Under the pieces are notes generated by a model. It made no database searches. It saw only the letters and a program-made list of their open reading frames with translations, and had not been told where the DNA came from. The translations under genes and the position numbers were made by a program. 13,413 bases of DNA from Lachnospiraceae bacterium (GTDB lineage Bacteria; Bacillota_A; Clostridia; Lachnospirales; Lachnospiraceae). Shown here in pieces: positions 6,314 through 13,413 of the stretch (positions are counted from its first letter, which is position 1; each line of letters starts with the position of its first letter). The DNA lies in NCBI GenBank assembly GCA_017542725.1, contig JAFXWR010000015.1, positions 1-13,413 of the forward strand, given 5' to 3'.

Positions 6314-9300
6314 GAGTCAAGTGAGACATTTAGCAATTTGGAGGAGACAAGTAAGGAGGAGAAGTCAACTCAATATGTTGAAGAGTCTTTGACTATCGAA
6401 ACTAGTGAGACTAGTGTTACAGTTGCTTTAGATAATAAAGATAGTGGAGATAGTAATATAGAAGAAAATGACGAGCCTTTTGAAGATGAATCAATCGTAG
6501 AAGAAGAACCGGAGGAAGATGAAACTGAATCAAGCGAAGTTCCAACTGAGCCTGAAGAAGATGAGAGTGGGGCTCGTGAAACTCGCCCATACGAAGGTGA
6601 GAGCGAGTCGGTAGAGGAAAGTGAGTCTGTAGGCGCAAGCGAACCCGTAGGCGCGAGCTCCGCGAGCGCTGAAGATGAGATTGCTGAAGAAAATATCGCA
6701 AGTCCATCTGACGTGGAAGACGATGATGGGGCTCGTGAAACTCGCCCATACGATGTAATTGCTACAACTTCTGAAACAGAATTTTTAGAAGAAGTTCCAT
6801 TGGCGTCTTTGTCAGAGGTGGTTGAATTTGATGATAAATTACTTGGCGATGGTTCAAGTGCATCTATCTTCAGAAATCTGTTAAATGATGATGGAAAGAC
6901 GTCTTCGGAAAGGCCTTCAGAAAATATTAGAAAAATTACATTTCAATTAGGTGGTGCCATACCTGAAGGTTTTGTTGAGGGTAAATGGACTTCAGGTGGT
7001 GTACGATATTTTGATATGGGGACAGATGAGGATTTTGAGGTATTGCTTTATGCTAATGATACTTATACTTCTATCAATATTGGTCAAGCTAGAGTATTTA
7101 AAGATCTTGTAAATCTTGAGGAAATAGTAGGATTTGAAATTGTAGGAACGGGAACCACTGATTTAGATGGATTATTTGAAAACTGCACGAATCTTAGAAG
7201 TGTAAAATTTGATAATTTTATAGCATCAAATGTACTTCTCATGAGCAAGATGTTTAAAGGTTGTGCATCTCTTACTTCCGTTGACTTAAGTAATTCAAAC
7301 ACAATTAATGTAACTACTATGAATAATATGTTCGATGGTTGTACAAGCTTGGAATCAGTAAATTTAACTGGTGCTTTTGATACATCAAGTGTGACTACTA
7401 TGGAAGATATGTTTAGAAATTGCACCTCTCTTAAAGGTCTTGATTTAAGCAATTTTAAAACTGCAAGTGTCACAAACTTTAAAGGGATGTTTTATGGTGA
7501 TAGTAAGTTAAGAATAATAGAGGTATCTGCGACTGATTTTGTTCCATCAGGTATTTATGGCGATCATTCAGGATCCAGTAATATGTTTTACGATTGCACA
7601 AAGCTTGTAGGTGGTACTGGAGGAAATCAAAGTAATGTGGGCAGCGATGATTATTATTACAAAATAAGTACTCAAGATGAAGGTTATGCAAGAGGTTTGT
7701 TAACTGACAAAAATGATACTTCTAATCATATCCTTCCTTGGAGCTGGTTTGATGAAGATTTAGCCACTAAAAATGATTATATTCAAATAAATATAGAAAG
7801 AGGTACAGATACATCATCATATACAAAACTATATGATTTAGATACGAAAGGTTTAAGTGTTTATAAAAAAGGAAATATTCTTATAATTCATACTTTGGGG
7901 GCAAGTGATACAATTTATCTTGGCGATTGCAATCCAAGTATATATCATAGTGGTGGTGGTACTTTTGCTTATTTTAATAATTTAAAATTTATAAAAAATC
8001 TCAATATACTCAATACTTCAAAAACACAGAACATGTATTCATTGTTTTATGCAGATTCTGAAATTAAAGATTTGGATTTGACTAACTTTAATACTTCGCG
8101 TGTTACTAATATGGAATATATGTTTTGTAAAGATACATGGGGTTCTTCTGCACCATCAATGGCACTTAAAACTATCTATGCATCAAATACTTTTGTAACT
8201 TCTGCAGAGACATATGGGGCTGATTATATGTTCTTAGGATGTGACAATCTTGTAGGAGGATCAGGTACTGCTTATTCAAGTTCTCATAAAGATAAAAGCT
8301 ATGCTCGTATAGATAGAGGCACTTCTCAGCCAGGATATTTTACAAGTGCTGATAATGTGAAGCATACACTTGAGACTGGTTGGATTGATTCTTCATTAAG
8401 GTCAAGTGTGACAAGTATCACAATACAAAAAGGTGGAACTAAGCCTAGTGGAAACGAATTTTTAATAAATAGTATGGGCTTTAGTTATTTTGTAGATAGT
8501 TCAGATTTAGTAATCTATCTTGCTGACCCTAATCAGTATATTTATATTGGAGGGCACAAGCTTAGCGATGGAGTATTTAGTGACCTTACTAATGTGACAA
8601 CGATAAATGGATTAAAAAATATAACAACTACAGGACTCACTGATATGTCTCATTTATTTGATGGATGTAGAAATGTTCAAGTTCTTGATTTGACATCATT
8701 TGATACAAGCAGTGTCACTGACATGAGCAGTATGTTTTATAATTGCTCAAGTTTAAGAATTATATATGTGTCAGCAACTTTTTCGACAGATAATGTCACA
8801 TCAAGTAATTATATGTTCTATAATAACTTGGCATTAAAAGGAGGAATGAATACAGCATATGCCCATACTAATCCATATGATAAAACATATGCTCATATAG
8901 ATGAAGGTCCTTCTAACCCGGGATACTTTACTGATGGTGGGAATATAGTACATATTTTACCTAGAAATTGGGTTGACAACAGAAGCACATATACAAAGAT
9001 TAAAATTGTTAAAGATGTAACAGAACCAACAAGTGGAACAAAACATGATATAGATGGCAATGGTTTATCTTATTTTGAAGATGGCACCGAATTAACTATT
9101 TACTTGAATGACCCAGCCCATACTTTAAAGATGGAAGATATTTATATGGGTGTTACTCCATTTAATGGCTTCGAAAATGTTACAAGTATAGAGGGGCTTA
9201 CTAATATTGATACAACAGGTCAGACAACTTTCCAGCAATTATTTTCATATTGTAAAAAAGTTAAGTTTTTAGATTTAAGTAGTTTTGATACAAGTGAAGT

Positions 9301-12300
9301 GACAAATATGTACCGAATGTTTGATTCTTGTTATGCTCTGACTGAGATAAGTGTCTCTGGTGCATTATATGATACTTCAAAGGTTACAAATGGTGAAGCA
9401 ATTTTTAGTGGATGTGGTAGTTTAGTTGGTGGTAGAGGAACAACATTCTCTGACAGTGATTTTTCTTATGCTCGTATAGATGGTGGACCAGATAGTGCTA
9501 GTCCAGGTTATCTTACGGATGCAGATTTAAAAGAGCATATATTGAGAGAGGGATGGTTTGGTGGCACAAAAGCAGACTTCACAAGAATTGTCATAAGAAA
9601 AGGCGGAGAAGAACCAAGTGGAAGCAAAACTCAAATGGATGGTCGTGGCTTTGCATATTATAAAGACAATGATGTGATAACTATATTTGTAAAAGATAAT
9701 TTAGACACTATATATCTTGGCGAAAATAAAACAATGGGGTCATTCGGTGGTGTGCTTCGCGATTTTGAGAATGTTACTGAGATAGAAGGATTAAATTATT
9801 TAGATACAAGTCGGACAAAAAATTTAGGATACTTATTTGCTAACTGTAAGAAAATTGAAAGTATAGACTTAAGTGCTTCAGGTTTTGATAGTGCAACTAG
9901 TGTAGCGGGTATGTTTTCAAGTTGTAATGCACTTACTAGCGTTAAATTACCTACAGTAGTTAATAGTGGAATTACTGCTACCAATCATATGTTTTCATCT
10001 TGTTCATCATTATCCTTTATTGACTTAACAGGTTTTGACACATCAAATGTAACTAATATGGAATATATGTTTGCCTACTGTGGTGCTCTTAGAGTAATTT
10101 ATGTATCAGATACTTTTAGCACTGCAAAGGTAACAAGTGATAGTAGTATGTTTTGGAATAATAGAAGTTTATATGGTGGCATAGGAACACTTTTTGATAG
10201 TTCTAAAACTGGTAAAGAGTATGCAAGAATAGATAGTTTGACAAGCAAAGGATATTTTACTAATACTAACACTACAGGCCATGTCTTACCAAACTTTTGG
10301 ATTACTGGTTCAAGTGAAAATGCTAGAAGTTACTATAAAAAGGTAATGATAAAAAAAGGCGGAGCAGAACCAAGTGGTACAAAGTATACTATAGATGATA
10401 GAGGGTTTAATTATTATGTTACTGGAGAAGGGGACGCACAAGAGATAACCATTCATCTTGCAAATGCTAATCATGAAATATTGCTTGGTAATAGTGGTGG
10501 AGGTGGATTTTTTACTTCAGTCTTTAGAGGGTTTTTTAATGGCACAGAAATCAGTGGTCTAAATCTACTTAACACCACATATACAACAAATATGAATGGA
10601 TTATTTTATTCGTTTGGTCTTTATCCAGGTAATTGGTTAACATTAGATTTGAGTAGCTTTAATACTGCAAATGTAACCGATATGGCAGACATGTTTAATG
10701 GCGTGAGAAAACCACAAACTATCTATGTTTCAAGTAATTTTATTGTAGATCAAGTAACAAGCAGCGATAATATGTTTTATAATAATTATGGGCTAGTAGG
10801 TGGGGAAGGAACAGCTTTTGCAGATCATGGTGCAAGAGATAAAAGTTATGCTCACATAGATGGTGGTACATCTAACCCTGGATATTTTACAAGAAAAATT
10901 GAGAATATAGTTACATTTAACTATGAAGATGGAGTTACAGATAGTCTTGAAGTAGAAGTTGGAGAGAGTGGAACTGTTACTCCACCAGATGACCCTACTA
11001 GAGTTGGATATGATTTTGCTTTTTGGCATGAAGCTGGAGTAGATGCTGCATTTGATTTTACTACAATTATCACTGAATCAAAGGATCTTTATGCAAAATG
11101 GATTCCTTGGAATTATACATTACACTTTAATCCAGATGCGCAAGGTCATCATACTGGTTCTATGGCTGATATGATAAACTTGCAGTCAGGAGTAACTTAC
11201 ACTTTAAATACAAATGGATTCGCATGGGCAGGACATAAGTTCTTGGGCTGGGCAACAATGTCAGATGTGATACCTCCGGTTTGGACAGATGGCGATACTT
11301 CATTCTCACATGTAGCACAGGCTAAAAATGAAGCATATAATGTTTATGCTTTATGGCATGAGATGAAATATACACTTCGCTATGATTTGCAAGGTGGAAA
11401 TCCAGATTCTACTTTTGATGATGTGACTTTATCAGCAAGTGTTCCATATGAGTTGCCAGCAGTCGCACCAACAAAGGCACACCATAAGTTCTTAGGTTGG
11501 GCTTTAGATCCAAGCTTAGACCCAACTTATCAGCCAGATAGTGATTTTGTAAAAGATTATGACCCAACGACTTATGAAGAGACTTCGCCACTGCCAGTAG
11601 CAACTTTATATGCTAAGTGGCAAAAAATAAGTTATACTGTAGTTTATGATGGAAATGGTAGCACAGGTGGTACTGCTCCAACAGAGCAGACAGGTTATGC
11701 GGGAGAAGCATTACCACTTAGAAGTAATAGTTGGACAAGAGATGGGTATAAATTTTTAGGATGGGATGAAGACTCAAGTGCAACCGTCGCAAGTTATAGC
11801 AGTGCGACTTCAATTTATATGAATAAAGGTGATGCAGATTTAAGTGATGATAGCACTACAGTAATCACACTCTATGCTATATGGAGTCAAATAAAATATA
11901 CAGTGACTTATCATGGTAATGGCAACACAGGAGGTGCAGTGCCAGATGTACAGACTGGATATACTGGTATAGAACTTACACTTAGCACTAACACAGGGAA
12001 TCTCGTTAGGACAGATTATCGTTTACTCGGTTGGGATGAAAGTGCTTCAGCGACAACTCCTACATATAACCTTGGTGGTTCTATGACAAAAGACATTGCA
12101 GAAATTGACGATGGAAAAAATTATAATTTGTATGCAATCTGGAGTAGAATTGACTACACTATAAAGCTTAATCCAAATAATGGAGTAGGTACAGCAGTTG
12201 ATGTGCCAGCTCAGTCAGGGGTAGGTAAGGCACTCCCTGCGAATTCATTTACAAGAGCCAACTATAAGTTCTTAGGATGGAATACAGATCCAGCTGCAAC

Positions 12301-13413
12301 TAAGGATAACTGGGAAACTGTAGGAGAACACTATACTGACCTTGGAACAGTAAATAGAACTTTACCAGAGAGTGAGCATGGAAGTACATATAATTTATAT
12401 GCTGTATGGCAAAAAATGACTTACACTCTTAGTTATAACTTGCAGGGTGGTACTGATAGCACAGGTGCATTAGTAGATGTTACTGGCATTGGTTCAGGTG
12501 AAAACTATACACTTTCATCTACAAAGCCAACAAAAGAAAATTATAAATTTATTGGTTGGGCTACATCTTCTACATCGGATCCAGTTTATCAAGCTGGTGG
12601 CATTTATAGAGTAGACTTTAATCCAAGCGAATATAACCCTACACAGCCAGAACCAGTTAAAACTTTGTATGCAAAGTGGGAACAATTAATTTACACTGTC
12701 ACATATAATAAAAATGGTTGTGAAGGTGCAGATATGCCAAAGAGTAATGGTGTATCAGGAGAAAACTTAACACTTAGTGCAAATGGATATACAAGGACAG
12801 GTTATAGATTTAGAGGATGGGATGAAAGACCTGATCCAACAGATCCTTCAAATCCTAAGTATCCTGTGACAGGAACTATGACAATGAATATAACTTTGAC
12901 TGAAGAAGAGCAAAGAACTAATATAATTGTCTATGCCATATGGACACAAATATCATATATAGTAACTTATAATGGAAATGGAAAAACAGGTGGTGATGTA
13001 CCGGATGGACAAATAGGATATTCTGATGTACCACTTACGCTTCAGACTAATACTAGAAATCTAGTTAAGACAAATAAATATTTACTTGGCTGGGATGAAG
13101 ATGCAGGAGCAACAACACCTACATATACTCTTGGTGGTTCAATGACAAAAACTATTGCAGAAGATGATGATGGAAGATATATAGATCTATATGCAATCTG
13201 GGGGAATGTCCCATATACTATAAAACTTAATTCAAATGGTGGAGTAGGTACAGCAGTTGATTTACCAGCTCAGTCAGGTGTAGATAAGTCACTCCCTGCA
13301 AATTCATTTACAAGAACTAACTATAAGTTCTTAGGCTGGAACACAAATCCAAATGCGACACCAGCAAACTGGCAAACTATCGGCGAACACTATAATAATC
13401 TGGGAACAGTAAA
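6233..13413 (+). CDS. Giant secreted BspA-like LRR / InlB B-repeat surface protein, 3'-truncated by the window edge
   Basis: One frame stays open for 2,393 codons with no stop or frameshift and runs off the window. Residues 1-27 form a signal peptide (KKK, a hydrophobic stretch, probable cleavage after TFA). Residues 28-232 are an acidic Ser/Glu/Asp-rich stalk. Residues 233-1559 hold six modules of BspA-like (DUF285) leucine-rich repeats, with 23 recognisable MF-type cycles such as FDTSSVTDMSSMF. Residues 1560-2393 hold ten InlB B/Flg_new repeats, each with a KFLGW-like core and closing YAKW, YAIW or similar. Proteins of this architecture are exported and wall-anchored, and act as adhesins or in host and interbacterial contact; that role is inferred. 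No LPxTG, SLH or choline-binding anchor is visible because the C-terminus is missing. The gene has its own strong promoter and appears to be the first of its transcription unit. Confidence 0.92.
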   Translation, partial: MNELKKKIAVILILALTFNTNAMWTFAESSETFSNLEETSKEEKSTQYVEESLTIETSETSVTVALDNKDSGDSNIEENDEPFEDESIVEEEPEEDETESSEVPTEPEEDESGARETRPYEGESESVEESESVGASEPVGASSASAEDEIAEENIASPSDVEDDDGARETRPYDVIATTSETEFLEEVPLASLSEVVEFDDKLLGDGSSASIFRNLLNDDGKTSSERPSENIRKITFQLGGAIPEGFVEGKWTSGGVRYFDMGTDEDFEVLLYANDTYTSINIGQARVFKDLVNLEEIVGFEIVGTGTTDLDGLFENCTNLRSVKFDNFIASNVLLMSKMFKGCASLTSVDLSNSNTINVTTMNNMFDGCTSLESVNLTGAFDTSSVTTMEDMFRNCTSLKGLDLSNFKTASVTNFKGMFYGDSKLRIIEVSATDFVPSGIYGDHSGSSNMFYDCTKLVGGTGGNQSNVGSDDYYYKISTQDEGYARGLLTDKNDTSNHILPWSWFDEDLATKNDYIQINIERGTDTSSYTKLYDLDTKGLSVYKKGNILIIHTLGASDTIYLGDCNPSIYHSGGGTFAYFNNLKFIKNLNILNTSKTQNMYSLFYADSEIKDLDLTNFNTSRVTNMEYMFCKDTWGSSAPSMALKTIYASNTFVTSAETYGADYMFLGCDNLVGGSGTAYSSSHKDKSYARIDRGTSQPGYFTSADNVKHTLETGWIDSSLRSSVTSITIQKGGTKPSGNEFLINSMGFSYFVDSSDLVIYLADPNQYIYIGGHKLSDGVFSDLTNVTTINGLKNITTTGLTDMSHLFDGCRNVQVLDLTSFDTSSVTDMSSMFYNCSSLRIIYVSATFSTDNVTSSNYMFYNNLALKGGMNTAYAHTNPYDKTYAHIDEGPSNPGYFTDGGNIVHILPRNWVDNRSTYTKIKIVKDVTEPTSGTKHDIDGNGLSYFEDGTELTIYLNDPAHTLKMEDIYMGVTPFNGFENVTSIEGLTNIDTTGQTTFQQLFSYCKKVKFLDLSSFDTSEVTNMYRMFDSCYALTEISVSGALYDTSKVTNGEAIFSGCGSLVGGRGTTFSDSDFSYARIDGGPDSASPGYLTDADLKEHILREGWFGGTKADFTRIVIRKGGEEPSGSKTQMDGRGFAYYKDNDVITIFVKDNLDTIYLGENKTMGSFGGVLRDFENVTEIEGLNYLDTSRTKNLGYLFANCKKIESIDLSASGFDSATSVAGMFSSCNALTSVKLPTVVNSGITATNHMFSSCSSLSFIDLTGFDTSNVTNMEYMFAYCGALRVIYVSDTFSTAKVTSDSSMFWNNRSLYGGIGTLFDSSKTGKEYARIDSLTSKGYFTNTNTTGHVLPNFWITGSSENARSYYKKVMIKKGGAEPSGTKYTIDDRGFNYYVTGEGDAQEITIHLANANHEILLGNSGGGGFFTSVFRGFFNGTEISGLNLLNTTYTTNMNGLFYSFGLYPGNWLTLDLSSFNTANVTDMADMFNGVRKPQTIYVSSNFIVDQVTSSDNMFYNNYGLVGGEGTAFADHGARDKSYAHIDGGTSNPGYFTRKIENIVTFNYEDGVTDSLEVEVGESGTVTPPDDPTRVGYDFAFWHEAGVDAAFDFTTIITESKDLYAKWIPWNYTLHFNPDAQGHHTGSMADMINLQSGVTYTLNTNGFAWAGHKFLGWATMSDVIPPVWTDGDTSFSHVAQAKNEAYNVYALWHEMKYTLRYDLQGGNPDSTFDDVTLSASVPYELPAVAPTKAHHKFLGWALDPSLDPTYQPDSDFVKDYDPTTYEETSPLPVATLYAKWQKISYTVVYDGNGSTGGTAPTEQTGYAGEALPLRSNSWTRDGYKFLGWDEDSSATVASYSSATSIYMNKGDADLSDDSTTVITLYAIWSQIKYTVTYHGNGNTGGAVPDVQTGYTGIELTLSTNTGNLVRTDYRLLGWDESASATTPTYNLGGSMTKDIAEIDDGKNYNLYAIWSRIDYTIKLNPNNGVGTAVDVPAQSGVGKALPANSFTRANYKFLGWNTDPAATKDNWETVGEHYTDLGTVNRTLPESEHGSTYNLYAVWQKMTYTLSYNLQGGTDSTGALVDVTGIGSGENYTLSSTKPTKENYKFIGWATSSTSDPVYQAGGIYRVDFNPSEYNPTQPEPVKTLYAKWEQLIYTVTYNKNGCEGADMPKSNGVSGENLTLSANGYTRTGYRFRGWDERPDPTDPSNPKYPVTGTMTMNITLTEEEQRTNIIVYAIWTQISYIVTYNGNGKTGGDVPDGQIGYSDVPLTLQTNTRNLVKTNKYLLGWDEDAGATTPTYTLGGSMTKTIAEDDDGRYIDLYAIWGNVPYTIKLNSNGGVGTAVDLPAQSGVDKSLPANSFTRTNYKFLGWNTNPNATPANWQTIGEHYNNLGTV
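6568..6594 (+). repeat. 27-bp direct repeat, copy 1
   Basis: The copy begins TGGGGCTCGTGAAACTCG and ends CCCATACGA. It encodes GARETRPY (residues 113-120). It is identical over 27 bases to the copy at 6727-6753. It uses CGT and CGC for arginine, where AGA dominates the rest of the gene. Confidence 0.9.
6727..6753 (+). repeat. 27-bp direct repeat, copy 2
   Basis: Identical to 6568-6594 and offset by 159 nt, exactly 53 codons, so both copies read GARETRPY in the same frame (here residues 166-173). Recombination between copies would remove 53 residues without a frameshift. Confidence 0.9.
6929..10909 (+). repeat. Six BspA-like (DUF285) leucine-rich repeat modules
   Basis: Modules start at about 6929, 7727, 8363, 8951, 9536 and 10280 and are 265, 212, 196, 195, 248 and ~210 residues long. 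Modules 2-6 share one plan. They open with H-(I/T/V)-L and a Trp a few residues on, continue with a beta-rich linker (in most, KGG, PSG and a GxGxxYY-like core), then DUF285 cycles (LDLSSFDTS, VTNM, MF plus C). They close with a GG-GT stretch, YARID or YAHID and PGYFT. Module 1 has a divergent opening and the most LRR cycles (six). The whole set gives 23 MF-type cycles. Confidence 0.88.
11102..12142 (+). repeat. Super-repeat copy 1 (four B-repeat units)
   Basis: Units at 11102, 11357, 11621 and 11885 form an ordered set that recurs as the next four units. Unit types differ from each other but match their counterparts. For example, the second unit has a YDLQGG start and a long Asp/Pro-rich tail, and the fourth has an LVRTDYRLLGWDE core. 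Confidence 0.7.
12143..13201 (+). repeat. Super-repeat copy 2 (four B-repeat units)
   Basis: Units at 12143, 12410, 12680 and 12944 match copy 1 in the same order. The fourth unit (12944) is close to the one at 11885, sharing the TTPTY, LGGSMTK and LYAIW stretches at a spacing of 1,059 nt. Confidence 0.75.
13202..13413 (+). repeat. Super-repeat copy 3, first unit, partial
   Basis: This unit nearly duplicates the first unit of copy 2. Both contain NGVGTAV or GGVGTAV, PAQSGV, LPANSFTR, NYKFLGWNT and a GEHY-LGTV stretch, with long runs of identical bases. A third super-repeat therefore probably continues beyond the window. Confidence 0.75.

Larger units (their letters stand above)
6314..6928 (+). 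other. Acidic Ser/Glu/Asp-rich stalk region of the surface protein
   Basis: Residues 28-232 are low-complexity and strongly acidic, with few hydrophobics and no fold I recognise. The region is probably an extended spacer after the signal peptide. It includes a six-residue tandem (SVGASE then PVGASS) at 6626-6661 and the 27-bp direct repeats annotated separately. The part between those repeats is visibly richer in G and C than the rest of the gene. Confidence 0.7.
10910..13413 (+). repeat. Tandem InlB B-type / Flg_new repeats (at least ten)
   Basis: Unit starts are 10910, 11102, 11357, 11621, 11885, 12143, 12410, 12680, 12944 and 13202, the last cut by the window edge. Units are 64-90 residues. 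Each opens with a YT(V/L/I)-type strand and Gly/Asn-rich turn, has a central (K/R)FLGW-like motif, and closes with an LYA(K/I/V)W-like motif. This matches the Listeria-Bacteroides repeat family known from internalin B and many clostridial surface proteins, which form elongated beta-grasp-like stalks. Confidence 0.88.

Noticed and set aside
6417..6749. Minus-strand ORF of 110 codons with a repeated MGEFHEP motif
   Set aside because: The motif is only the reverse complement of the 27-bp repeat, and the rest is the antisense of the acidic stalk with no ribosome binding site.
7084..7473. Minus-strand ORF of 129 codons inside the LRR region, with similar ones near 7479, 9796, 10793 and 11409
   Set aside because: They arise from repeat-driven codon bias on the opposite strand; the plus-strand frame is continuous and has clear family motifs.
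6929..13413. CRISPR array or DNA-level tandem array
   Set aside because: The repeats are degenerate at DNA level, hundreds of bases long and in frame, so they are protein repeats and not repeat-spacer units.
11102..13413. Assembly artefact creating the duplicated B-repeat units
   Set aside because: Counterpart units differ at many scattered bases, mostly with the frame kept, so they are real diverged copies. Collapse or expansion of copies beyond the window cannot be excluded.

Overview
The window is AT-rich, with strong Shine-Dalgarno sites, sigma-A type promoters, AGA as the main arginine codon and Gram-positive style surface protein modules. It fits a low-GC Firmicute, most likely an anaerobic clostridial relative from a host-associated niche. 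I cannot name the species from sequence alone.

Left part (1-5460, + strand): the 3' part of priA, the primosomal helicase gene, is cut by the left edge. Two ABC exporter half-transporter genes follow almost without gaps (1-nt overlap, then 5 nt). Their nucleotide-binding motifs are complementary: the first has a degenerate Walker B/H-loop and a good signature, the second has intact catalytic residues and an altered signature. They should form one asymmetric heterodimeric exporter (LmrCD/BmrCD/TM287-288 type). A perfect 24-nt palindrome at 5461-5484 ends this unit and also ends the convergent gene on the other strand.

Middle (5461-6232): a minus-strand gene encodes a small stand-alone type I phosphoribosyltransferase with a strong Shine-Dalgarno and an extended -10 promoter. 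The 198-nt divergent intergenic region also holds a perfect consensus promoter (TTGACA-17-TATAAT) pointing right. Its short leader carries a small hairpin followed by seven T residues.

Right part (6233-13413, + strand): one uninterrupted reading frame of at least 2,393 codons, read by hand in full and still open at the right edge. It encodes a very large secreted surface protein with a signal peptide, an acidic Ser/Glu-rich stalk, six ~195-265-residue modules of BspA-like (DUF285) leucine-rich repeats, and at least ten InlB B-type (Flg_new / Listeria-Bacteroides) repeats. The latter are organised as a higher-order super-repeat of four units (~1.05 kb). The stalk contains two perfect 27-bp direct repeats, 159 bp apart and in frame, around a GC-richer island. 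The C-terminal anchor lies outside the window.

The most interesting material is this giant protein: nested repeats at three scales, a conserved linker segment between the LRR blocks, the repeat-bounded stalk cassette, and the hairpin in its leader. I found no RNA genes, CRISPR arrays, insertion sequences or clearly new enzymatic system.
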